From the NCBI RefSeq assembly GCF_047948215.1, contig NC_134456.1, positions 11,929,730 through 11,993,729 on the forward strand: a DNA stretch of 64,000 nt, given 5' to 3'. Shown piece by piece: positions 1-8,829 of this stretch. The notes below the pieces were generated by a model. The model was not told where the DNA came from. It made no database searches and saw only the letters and a program-made list of their open reading frames with translations. The position numbers and the translations under genes were made by a program. Each line of letters begins with the position of its first letter. The stretch's first letter is position 1. This DNA is from Lycorma delicatula (lineage: Eukaryota > Arthropoda > Insecta > Hemiptera > Fulgoridae).

Positions 1-180
1 GTAATATTTTGCCAAGGAAGGCGCCTTCATATTTTTTTTTAATTTCTCATAAATGCAGAGAGCTACATTTTCTTGGAAAAAAAGAACAGCTGTAGTTTTC
101 CATTGCTTTCAGTTGCGCAGTACTCAAAAGATTGAGTGATGTTGATATTACCGACCAAATTTTCGTATATAGTACGATAT

Positions 181-551
181 ATCAATTAGATAGGCTTGGA
201 TCATAGGGCGATTTGTGATACGGATTGTTAGCCTCAGCGTGTTTCTTTACCATGTCGTTCTTTAAACCGCCTCTTAAACCTGATTCGATGAACATGTCCG
301 GATCAGTGAGCAGCTGTACGGGGAACTTGTGCGTCGAAAGCTAGCGCTGGGCCTGATACGTAATGGGCCGGATATAGATTATGTGTTCAAGCATAGCGAT
401 CGAAAGTTTTCGAATATTTCCGCCAATAACAGGACGTCACATCTTAGACACAAGTCACTGAATTCACCTAACGTATGACAGCCGTGTTCAGATTCCACAC
501 ATTTTGTGCATGTTTGTAATCGTCTTCGCCGATGTTAGTCGGTTAGTGGGC
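181..551 (-). pseudogene. Maverick/Polinton-type DNA polymerase B relic, downstream part
   Basis: Read on the minus strand, this stretch gives successive pieces in different frames that match the palm region of protein-primed family B DNA polymerases (DNA_pol_B_2 type) carried by Maverick/Polinton elements and related viruses. In order I read [47 protein letters not shown] and LTDPDMFIESGLRGG. The polymerase would copy the element's linear DNA. At least three frame changes and a stop after the last block make it non-functional, and no helper genes (integrase, capsid, protease) are visible. The upstream part continues at 2722-2790 across a retrotransposon insertion. It could come from a related endogenous DNA virus rather than a Polinton. 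Confidence 0.72.
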
Positions 552-564
552 TGTAAAATTATTT
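552..564. repeat. Target-site duplication, left copy (R1-like copy 1)
   Basis: TGTAAAATTATTT occurs here and again, identically, at 2709-2721, exactly flanking the R1-like element. A 13-bp perfect direct repeat at the two element ends is the expected product of target-primed reverse transcription. Confidence 0.85.
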
Positions 565-2708
565 TTATTTTTTATTTTTTTTATTTCCCTACTCTCCCCG
601 ACCGGATATCCATTTAAGTATACTCAGTCGGGGAGAGTGTCCTTTTACTCTAAGGGATTGTCCCCCGCCCACCGGTTGTACACCCGGCACGGCAGGTTAG
701 CTCCCCCGGTCTTGGATCTTTAATTTTATTTTATTCGCCTGCCTCTAATCCCCCGCCTCGGAGACGGGGTATGGCTACGCCACCTCCCATCCCCTCAGCA
801 GGGAACCGGGTCTCGGTCATGTCTTTGTCTTTGCCTCTAATCAGCGGTACCGCCCCCACTAAGCGCCGAGGCACCCGCAGGAGCGGCACCGCCAACCGGG
901 ACTCGGTCTTTTATTTGTCCCACACTCCCCAGGAGTTCCCCCCCTTCTCAGGAACCCGCACACCACGGCGTACAGGCCCTCCACGGAGGGACTGTCCTCC
1001 CTACCCTAATTTCATAAACCCCTTCTTCTGTCCTCTTCTTCCTTGGTGCGTAAGATTTCCCCGGCAAACCTACGGAACCGATCCCAGTTATCGTCACTAT
1101 AGACCATCCAATTTAAGAGGTTTTCAGGTGTAAGTCCGTTGTCCGAAATTTCTCTTCTATTTGGAGCCCATCTTGGGCATACAAACACAGTGTGTTCCGC
1201 ATCATCAGTCTCTGGGCAGTACACACATTGTGGGGTAGGTCTTTTTCCAATTCTAAACAGATAATGGCCGAACGAGCCATGCCCCGTCAACAGTTGTGTC
1301 GTATAAAAATCTACATTACCTATTCTATTACTAGTCCACATATTTATGTTGGGGATTAGTCGCCTGGTCCAATCCCCAACTCTAGAGTGTGTCCATGTAT
1401 CCTGCCACTCTTGATCAATTAGCCGTTCAATCTCATCTTTGGACATACCCCTATATCTAAATGTTCTTTGTTTAATTTGTAAATCAACGGGTAGAACCTT
1501 CGTTAGTACACACAGCGCGTCGTATGACACTGTTCTGTATCCCGCGGCTACACGCAGTAAAGCAAGCCTGTGTACACTTTTTAATTTTGTTTTGTTTCTC
1601 TGAATATTCATTGTATCTCACCATATCGGGGCCGCATATAAAATTGCTGACGTGGTAGCCGCAGTTATCAGTCTCCTTATTACCATTTTCGGTGTACCAT
1701 GGTTCTGGAAAAGAGTCCTCAATGCCTTAATCAAAGGGGTGACCTTGTTACAAATCATCTCTACGTGTTTGCTAAATCTTAGGCTTTTATCCAAAAGAAC
1801 CCCTAAATACTTTGCTTCTTTGACCTCCTTAATTCTCTCTCCTCTAATGTTTATATTGAGGTTTCCAATAGGTCTTCTACCTGAAAACACCAAACAACAG
1901 GATTTGTTAGGGGATATCTGTAGCATGCTTCCTACCAGCCATTCATCAATTATTCGTAACGCCTGATTTGCTTTATCCTCTAGGTTATTAACTTCTCTGT
2001 CTTCTACTAGGATAGCAATGTCATCAGCATATCCAACAACAAAAACCCCCTCGGGATAATCTAATCTAAAAATTTTGTCATAAAAAATATTCCACAGTAT
2101 AGGCCCAAGGACTGATCCTTGTGGAACTCCTCCAAATATCTCAAATGTGGATTTTCCTTCTAACGTTTTAACCTCAATGAATCTACGGTAAAGGTATTGA
2201 TTAATCTGGTTGACTAGATAATCACTTATATTCATGGCTTGTAATGCTGCGATAATGGCTCTCCAAGGAACAGATCCAAAAGCATTTTTTATATCCAACA
2301 TTATAATAAGTGGGATTTTCCTAGTTCTCCACGTGCCGTTTCTACTATTTAATGCCCAGGTCTTAACTTTGTCGATCGCGTTTATCGTAGACCGGCATTT
2401 TCTAAAACCATATTGCTCCGCATGTAAACAACCTTTTTCCTCGATTTCTTCTCTGAGTCGGGTTTCTAGTAATCTTTCGACTACCTTACCCATGTTATTT
2501 ATTAGTGTGATTGGTCTGTATCCTACTTGTTCTTGATTTGGTCCTATTTTAGGAATGAAAACAGTTCTGGCTTCTTTCCACCTATTGGGGAAGTTACGGT
2601 TTTGTAAGCCATAACTTGCAACATCCACTAATTCCCAGGGTATGATCCTGGCAAGGTCTTTAATGATGGCGGCAGGTATGCCATCCGGTCCTGGACTTTT
2701 TTTATTAT
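565..2708 (-). mobile_element. R1-like non-LTR retrotransposon, copy 1, 5'-truncated
   Basis: The element runs on the minus strand from a 5' truncation inside the reverse transcriptase (RT) at about 2708 to an A-rich tail (T-rich on the plus strand) at 565-590. Its roughly 450-bp GC-rich 3' UTR (565-1011) resembles those of the other R1-like copies at 15.5, 31.5 and 51.4 kb. All share a short GTGTCC-TTTACTCTA block and inverted GC-rich segments. A perfect 13-bp TSD and a nearly intact reading frame suggest a fairly recent insertion. It sits inside the family B polymerase relic. Confidence 0.85.
1012..2706 (-). pseudogene. R1-like ORF2 fragment (reverse transcriptase plus zinc knuckle), one nonsense codon
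   Basis: One minus-strand frame is open from about 2706 to 1012, apart from a single TGA at 1618-1620. RT landmarks in order are SPGPDGIPAA, the LINNMGK/RLL region, LDIKNAFGSVPW, GGVPQGSVLGPILWN and the catalytic GYADDIAIL box. After the TGA the same frame resumes and ends with the zinc knuckle CVYCPETDDAEHTVFVC (C-x2-C-x7-H-x4-C) and a charged tail (EEEDRRRGL). The stop replaces the Gly expected in the conserved A-P-x-W-G block, so GGA to TGA is the simplest explanation. The endonuclease domain is missing because of 5' truncation, so this copy cannot be autonomous. Confidence 0.85.
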
Positions 2709-2721
2709 TGTAAAATTATTT
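2709..2721. repeat. Target-site duplication, right copy (R1-like copy 1)
   Basis: Second identical copy of TGTAAAATTATTT (first at 552-564). Removing the element and one copy rejoins the two halves of the polymerase relic. Confidence 0.85.
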
Positions 2722-2790
2722 GTTAAACGGCAAAGTCGTTTCTTCAAGTTTTGACTAGGAATCGGTGTAGTCGTAAGGATATCTACCTTT
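2722..2790 (-). pseudogene. Maverick/Polinton-type DNA polymerase B relic, upstream part
   Basis: On the minus strand this short stretch reads KGRYPYDYTDS, a stop, then SKLEETTLP. This is the block that normally lies immediately upstream of the DYKHAQNVW motif found at 551 and below. It therefore continues the same polymerase relic on the other side of R1-like copy 1. Further upstream (to about 2900) I see no clear polymerase homology. Confidence 0.65.
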
Positions 2791-2904
2791 TCTTGTTAAT
2801 AGCAAGTTTTTTACTGAAGACCTTCCATTAGCTCTTCTCGAGGCACCGTTCAGTGTGTTTGTGACGTCACTGCGCTAGAACTGGCCTTTGCGCTAGAATC
2901 GGTT

Positions 2905-3215
2905 TAACACTCGTATTCATGTACATTAAAACTCAAAAGAACAACAAATGGGTCGACGATATTCATAATGATGTGCAAGAAATAAACATCACCGATGTAG
3001 AAATTTACCAGACCGGACATATTTTGAGGCAACTATAAGCATTTCAGTGGGTTTCAAGAATTTTTAAAACAAGTTAACAACAACTTGGTCTGGTCTGAGG
3101 AGAGAAAACAGTTCCATTTACAAAGAATGGAAAATTACTGAAGTAAATAGATGAAAAATCATAGCTACGTTGTTCATGAGTTCCATAATGGCCCAAATCG
3201 AGAGAAAACTGATTA
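2905..3215 (+). pseudogene. LINE (family R) C-terminal relic
   Basis: Plus-strand frames read KTQKNNKWVDDIHNDVQEI, then YQTGHILRQL, then WSEERKQFHLQRMENYWSK. This is the spacer-plus-basic-tail pattern seen at the C-terminal end of the degenerate LINE at 42.8-43.8 kb (YSEEDRKARSLRMTKYWEK). It contains stops and a frameshift and has no RT core, so it is only the last ~100 codons plus a possible 3' UTR. The match rests on short conserved blocks. Confidence 0.5.
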
Positions 3216-3985
3216 AAAAATATTCTTTCTTAATAAAATGATTAAATAAAAATATATTTTTTACTTTTTTATTATTTTCTTCATAATTATTTATTTAAAT
3301 CATAAGAAAGGTTATAAAATGCAAAGCTTTATTCTGAGTCCTCTTCGTAATTATTTATTACGTTTTTATGGAAAACCATTAATAAAACTAACGGTATAAA
3401 GGAAAGACAAAAAATAATATTTTTATTACAATAAAAACAATTAATATATCAGATTTTATTTACTTCATAAAAAATTAAAAAAAAAATGATAAAATTGAAA
3501 CTATTAAAATTACAATGTCAAAATTGAAAATATTTAAATCACCTATAATTTCTTTAATCGTATTTTATACGGTTAATCTTTTTATAAGGGAATATATAAG
3601 TTATTCACAAAGAATGTAACAAACTTTCAGGATATGAAAGTTTCTTACTTTCTACTGGAGAAAATAAGGAAGAAAATTCATATAAATGTAGATTCGTACA
3701 TATAAATGTAAATTTTGAGACTCAAATTTAAAACCAAAACTTAGTGGTTTGATGAAAAATCTAATAATATTCTCACTGTAAAGCTCCTGCATTTCCATTG
3801 CACATAAACAAAAATGATGTCTGCATACTCTTCGATGAAAAATCAGAACTGGTAAAATTATATGTAGAGCGAGCGGGAAGCCCCTTTAAACTGTAATAAA
3901 TCCAGCAATTAATCGGGATTTATTAATACCGATTCTCACCGCTGATTTCGCTTACTACAGCCGGAAAAAGTGAGTAGGATAAGCC
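3216..3985. other. AT-rich spacer, nothing recognised
   Basis: Very AT-rich sequence with homopolymer runs. No ORF, repeat head or inverted repeat that I could recognise. Confidence 0.6.
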
Positions 3986-5090
3986 GAGATGGGAATCTTC
4001 CGGTGTGTTCATTCGTGGTGGGATGACCTTAATCGTATTCGAGTGTGGAACTAAGGCGGTAGGAGTGCATTCACTGGAGAAGAGCGTTTGTTAGCTTGTG
4101 TGAGGATACACAAACGTCCGCACACTGATAAAGCATTAAAGAACATTATGAATGTTTTCTTTTTGCATTTTGGGAAATCGTCACCATCACGGCAAACGTT
4201 ACTACGAAAATACCGCGAAGTTACGTGGGAGAAGGCTTTTTCAAGGAAATTCGTCTTGGAAGCTCATGCAGTGGGAGGCCGAGCACTCGAGCTGAGACGT
4301 GTGCTGCTATGAAGGTATCGCGATTCAACAATCACCGATGAAATAAACGCGTAAACGTTAAGCAAGCAAACGAAAAAAAAAGAATAAAAAAAGATGGATA
4401 TATCTATTACTTACTTATTAATCATTTTTAATTATTTTATTAAAGTATACAAGCGGAACCATGTTCAAGAAATTTAAAAAGAACCTCATCTTCTCGATGA
4501 GGTGCGATTTATCGAAGTTCGCGTAACGTGTTTTTTTCTGGATAAAAGATATTTTTTACAAAGTCGAACACCATTCACCTCATGTTATGGTTTGGGCGGG
4601 AATGACAGCTGAACATCTCCTTGGTCCTTATTTTCGCGATGGGTGAAGTTAATCAACACAGATATCTGAGAATGATCGACGACTGGTTGCTTCCAGAAGT
4701 AACGAGAAAATAAATTGTTGACATTACATTTCAATAAGACGGTTCTCCAGCGCATTTTACTTTGAATGTCCGTAGACGTCTCGATGAAATTTTTCCGAAT
4801 AGCTGGATCGGAGGTGAGGCAGAAGAGTTCCCGGCTCCATTGCCTTGGCCAACAAGAAGCCCTTACCTCTCCACACCTGATAATGAACTGCGGGGTTTTC
4901 TAAAAAGAAGAGATCCGAAAACGCAGATACGTCAACTATGAGCAGCTGCAAGACGCTGTTCGGTCGGTATTTGAAACGATCACACCTGATATGCTGTTGC
5001 GGATGAACAGTCGGATATGGAGACGCATACACCTATGTTTTAAACATCATGGAACCCACACAGACGTTTCAGATTCATAGATTCATAATA
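3986..5090 (+). pseudogene. Decayed mariner/IS630-type transposase
   Basis: Plus-strand pieces in several frames follow the layout of an insect DUF4817/DDE_3 transposase. First comes a helix-turn-helix-like stretch (HFGKSSPSRQTLLRKYREVT, about 4165-4225). Then come VWAGMTAEHLLGPYFRDG (about 4590-4645), an NQHRYLRMIDDWLLPEV block, a QxDGSPAHFTLNVRRRLDEI catalytic-Asp block (about 4737-4790), PLPWPTRSPYLSTPDNELRG, and the C-terminal NYEQLQDAVRSV to RMNSRIWRRIHLCFKHHG block (about 4937-5050). Stops and frameshifts separate them. It is related to, but clearly different from, the better preserved copy at 22.1-23.4 kb. I could not identify terminal inverted repeats. Confidence 0.65.
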
Positions 5091-5389
5091 GGTACGCTAC
5101 ACATATCCTAAAAATTACATAATTAGCGTAAAGGGACTTCCGTCCAATTCTTAGGGGGTTTTGTTTTTTTATAAAAATTTGGAAATATAAAAGAAACGTC
5201 TATTTATATCCAAAGCGATTATTCGTTTTCAGAAATATTACTTTATTGTCTGACATTTACACTACTTTAGATTTTATAAAATTAATTACTTTATAGAATG
5301 CAAAATAATATTGTTTTAGAGAATTTTGTATTTTTTATTTTTATTTAAATAATATTCAAGAATCAAATCATTAAATTATATCTTCTTTT
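5091..5389. other. AT-rich spacer, nothing recognised
   Basis: Low-complexity AT-rich sequence between the transposase relic and a SINE. No feature seen. Confidence 0.55.
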
Positions 5390-5570
5390 TTTCCTGTTTA
5401 GACTCTGGGAATCACCGTCAGGTATTACTTCAGAGTGTGAATAAGGATGATATGTATGAGTGTAATAAAAGTGTAGTCTTGTACAGTCTCAGTTCGACCA
5501 TTTCTGGGATGTGTGATTAATTGAAACCCAACTACCAAAAAACCCCGGTATCAGCGATCTAGCATTCAAA
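5390..5570 (-). mobile_element. SINE-1, tail type X, head truncated
   Basis: Matches the dispersed repeat at 11041-11303, 12000-12291 and 40072-40355, including the GGATGATATGTATGAGTGTA, GTAGTCTTGTACAGTCTC and TTAATTGAAACCCAAC blocks. On the minus strand the copy ends in the shared CTGAAGTAATACC tail and an A-rich run. The tRNA-like head is missing, so this is a 5'-truncated copy. Confidence 0.75.
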
Positions 5571-7075
5571 CATTAAATTATATCTAATGTAGGTTATTTT
5601 TAAATAATCCTTTTACGTTATTTCCAAACGATTAAAATTATTTGTTAATTAGAAAGGCTATATATATTTTCTCTTTTTTATTTTAAACGCAAGCATAAAA
5701 GCAGTACTTGATTCTTTTGTTTTAAATACGGATACAATTAATGATAATTATATTAAAAACGAAAAAATAAAATAAAAATGATAACTGTGCTAAAAAAGAA
5801 TAACTGGATTGAAACTTTGTAAATTATGGTTAGAAGAGAATATATTTTTTAGAAAGAACATTTAATCGCTAAAAAACGTTTTGTTGGTATTCAATGAATA
5901 ATGGAGATAAAAACCACCTTGTGAGCATAAAACAAAAAAAGAAAAAAAGAAGTTATTAATGAAAAGGATAGAATACTTTACATCAGAAAAAGTAGTAAAG
6001 TCTTTAAAGGATTTATTTCTTTTTTTTATAAAAGTATTTAATTTTTCAGGAAATGAACACTTACATTTACTTTCATGAAAATAAATATATCTTAAGGGAT
6101 ACATCATCAGAAAGATATATTTTTTATTAATACCAATTTAGAAAGTTTATAAAATCTAACTTTTGTACGGGAATACAAAATTAGCAGACCCAGATGAAAC
6201 TTTTATCAGTGAACGTTTCATGTCTTTTCATATGCCCTCTTATACCATAACTCATGAATCAGCTAAAAGTTTTTTTATTTCTGGATAAATTAGTATCGTT
6301 CTAGTGAAAAGGAGATCTGAATGTAAGGTGCTGTTTGCTTTCAACTATGATACCGTAAATGAGCAACGGTTTTAAAAAAAAATAAATAAATGTTAAAACA
6401 GGAGTAATTTAAAACTACAGAAAATATTTTTCAGTTTATAACATTTAAACTTGTATTCCGTTGCATCAAACCAATCCATCATGTTCGAATACACAGTATG
6501 TACATTTAACAAATAAGCCAAAAAAAAGACCGAAAGTAAAATTTCTTATAAATGTGAAAAAAACTTTTTTTTAACCCCGTATTCAGGTACATCTAATTTT
6601 TCCTAAAAAATGAATGTTGACCCGTTTAGCTCTCCGTAGTTTGAAGTGTTGATATAAATAACTTTCTAAATAGATTTTATTGATAAATTTAATAATTAAA
6701 ATTTTCTACACAACACAAACTACTTTAACGGAAAACATTTTAGTTTATAGGGAATGTTTTACAGAATTATATGAAACCAAGATTGTTAGAGCGAGAAACC
6801 TGATGTGTTTAACGATTCCTTATACAACACCTTCACTTACGCAATTATGTAATCATTAGTAACTCCAAATCTTCTGATGTTATTTGATCTAGAAAATTTA
6901 TAATATCTTGTTCGTTAACAAGTTCAGTTTTCTTTGTTAAAAAAATAGATTTCATTTTAGTTGTAATTTTTAGAGTTATACTTTATATTAATTCATTAAT
7001 TTAATTACCAGATTTTTAAAAAAAAATTATTTTTAATTCCACCTCTTTTTCTTTTATTAATTTTATTTTATTTTT
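5571..7075. other. AT-rich spacer, nothing recognised
   Basis: About 1.5 kb of AT-rich, homopolymer-laden sequence. Short ORFs here have low-complexity translations (for example at 5862-6107 on the minus strand) and no motif. Confidence 0.55.
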
Positions 7076-7220
7076 TGCTGACCTATGAGGCTGATAGGTA
7101 GCTTGGAGGATCCCGGGTTCGAATTTCGGTCATATATGGCATTTTTACGCTTTACTACGCTACCAATTTCCATCGGGATAAGGCTAATGAGCATAGCTGT
7201 TAATGTCCGTTCTACCAATT
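7076..7220 (+). mobile_element. tRNA-headed SINE-2, diverged copy
   Basis: Contains GATCCCGGGTTCGAATTTCG, a good RNA polymerase III B box, followed by GGTCATATATGGCATTTTTACG. The same arrangement is seen in the copies at 50754 and 52912 (TCGAATCCCGGTCAGRCATG, then GACATTTTT or GGCATTTTC). The A-box side is degenerate and there is no tRNA acceptor pairing, so this is a SINE relic and not a tRNA gene. Confidence 0.55.
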
Positions 7221-7734
7221 ACTTTTTTTTTTGCTTTAGTTTATTTAAATTTAATTAATTTAGTGTTCAATTATTAAAATTAAATTGTTAGTAATTTTAA
7301 CAACACACTTTTTTATTTTAACAATTGAAATTAAATTTGAATAAAAATTAAAGAATAGCACTAAAGGATTATTGAAATATACTGGAAAACAGAATTATGC
7401 TCCTAAATCATTTAGAGAAAAAAAAATGGATTACTTAAAAAAATTTAACACTCAAAATGTCCGTCTAGATAGAGATTTTGAATGTTAAACAATAATCACC
7501 ACCAGATATTATGCAAAATGCTTATATTCAAAAATAAGTAAATAAAAAAATTAATTGAAAGTTCAGAGTACTTACGCTTCTAACACAAATATTATCAGCT
7601 TGAATTTTTGAAGAAACAAAAACTGTGATTTCAATAGAAAATGTAAATTTATTTAAAATTCTGTATAATGAAAACAGTTCAACATCCAATCCAGATTGTT
7701 AACCTCTACTTAATGATTTACATAGGTTGAGAAG
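7221..7734. other. AT-rich spacer, nothing recognised
   Basis: AT-rich, no ORF or repeat recognised. Confidence 0.5.
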
Positions 7735-8280
7735 AAAAAGCTTATCTCAAGAAAGATAAAGACAGTATGAACTGTTGCCTCATGCTGTGCTACTATCTAT
7801 AAGTACGACGCAACCGGTAGATGTCGGGGAAACTTGCAGTCCCCCTAAGCACCTACACATGATTTCCTCCCTACCAAGCCAACTGACCGCACAACACGCC
7901 TACCACAGAGGTGCTGCAGCCCACCAGTCACACACAGGCTGCTTTATAAGCAACGCACAACAAAGCGAGAGACGTTCGCTTGCAGACCACCACCACCACA
8001 AAAAGACCAAGAAGAAGAATAAAAATTAAGTCCCTTGGCCGACCCAATGTTGGATCTTGCGGGGGATGCTAGCACCTCCACAGGAAGTACACGCCGGGCC
8101 TACCCGGCACTAAGGCCGCTAGCGCCAGGATGCGGTGAATATAGAGCCGAAGGATCACCGCTCCGAGAAAACCGCGTCGGCCGCGCCGGCAGAAGACGAC
8201 CGACGCCGATCCTACACTCTGGAGCTGTGACGACCATATAATGGACGTTGCCCTTCTCAGTTCTACTTTATCACACACAA
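7735..8280 (+). other. GC-rich unassigned segment upstream of stem-loop cassette
   Basis: This block is markedly GC-richer than its surroundings and leads directly into the histone-type stem-loop cassette at 8281. It contains short open frames (7775-8029, 8035-8241) with His/Lys-rich or Arg/Gly/Pro-rich translations that I do not recognise. It may be the 3' part of the same mobile element that carries the stem-loops. The second cassette (33.9 kb) is also preceded by a GC-rich block, but the two blocks do not look alike by eye. Confidence 0.4.
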
Positions 8281-8282
8281 AC

Positions 8283-8298
8283 GGCTCTTTTCAGGGCA
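8283..8298 (+). promoter_or_regulatory. Histone-mRNA-like 3' stem-loop (a)
   Basis: GGCTCT-TTTC-AGGGCA has the 6-bp stem and 4-nt loop size, the pyrimidine-rich 5' arm and the TTTC loop of the metazoan histone 3' stem-loop (GGCTCT-TTTC-AGAGCC). Five of six pairs form, one of them G-U. Flanks are ACAAAC upstream and ACCA downstream, as at histone 3' ends. No histone gene lies upstream. Confidence 0.5.
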
Positions 8299-8465
8299 AC
8301 CAATAAAAAATCACAAGCATTATTTTTCAGAGCTACCATAAAGTTCTAAACTGTTACATGCCGTCAAAGATTCTCGGCGACAGTACATGTAAATATTGCA
8401 GAATCGTTTTCAGGAGACTCTAAAATCTAAAGAAAAGTTGGACACTCCCCTAAAAAATACCAATC

Positions 8466-8481
8466 AGATCTTTTCAGGGCT
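8466..8481 (+). promoter_or_regulatory. Histone-mRNA-like 3' stem-loop (c)
   Basis: AGATCT-TTTC-AGGGCT forms five of six pairs with a TTTC loop, preceded by CCAATC and followed by ACC. It is the third such motif within 200 bp. A degenerate one lies between, at about 8316-8335. Confidence 0.45.
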
Positions 8482-8600
8482 ACCTTAAAGTTTTAAGGTG
8501 CCACAGTACCGTCGAAGCCACTCGGAGACAGAACCATAAACTAATCAAAGAGGTCCTTGAAAAAAAACTTAGGAAGGGGATTAAGGGTACAGTTCAAGCT

Positions 8601-8611
8601 GTACCCTGATG
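8601..8611. repeat. Target-site duplication, left copy (I-like fragment)
   Basis: GTACCCTGATG (extendable to GTACCCTGATGTT) is repeated exactly at 10443-10453. It marks the two ends of a minus-strand retrotransposon fragment whose A tail lies just to the right of this copy (T run from about 8612). Confidence 0.8.
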
Positions 8612-8700
8612 TTTTTTTTTTCGTTTGTGGGCGAAAAACGCCTGGCCGTTATCATCGCCCGGAATTTTATTAATAAAAGAGTAAAATAACTCCAAAATAA
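8612..8700 (-). mobile_element. I-like non-LTR element, 3' UTR and A tail (separated by nested LINE)
   Basis: On the minus strand this reads a GC-rich segment (GGGCGATGATAACGGCC, then GGCGTTTTTCGCCC) followed by an A run that abuts the TSD. It resembles the 3' end of the I-like element at 58.43 kb, which also has a GGGCTAATGCTAACC-type block before the A tail. The matching coding part is at 10216-10442. LINE A separates the two. The boundary towards 8830 is uncertain. Confidence 0.6.
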
Positions 8701-8829
8701 TAAAGCTTATAAGGTGTAAAAGTAATATTAACCATATAATAAAAATTTATTAAAACAAGTCAAGAAGGCAAAATAAAACTAAACTAATACCACAGACGAA
8801 TTTGTTAAAAATAAAAGTTAAAATAATGG

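Larger units (their letters stand above)
8281..8550 (+). repeat. Histone-type stem-loop cassette, copy 1
   Basis: A dispersed repeat shared with 33928-34115. Both copies have a stem-loop, then ACC, then AAGCATT plus a T-rich loop and GGGCT/GAGCT with TACCA, then a YTAARGTG-type block, CCRTCRAAG, TCRTKTTCAGGAGACTC and TAAAGAAAAGTT. Copy 1 then carries an additional stem-loop block at 8466-8481, followed by CTTAAAGTTTTAAGG and CCGTCGAAGCCA. I do not recognise the parent element. Confidence 0.6.

Noticed and set aside
771..1133. 120-codon plus-strand ORF
   Set aside because: Antisense to the 3' UTR and C-terminal end of R1-like copy 1.
8035..8241. Arg/Pro/Gly-rich 68-codon ORF in a GC-rich patch, possible histone-related gene given the stem-loops nearby
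   Set aside because: No resemblance to any histone; a frame of this length is expected by chance in GC-rich sequence.
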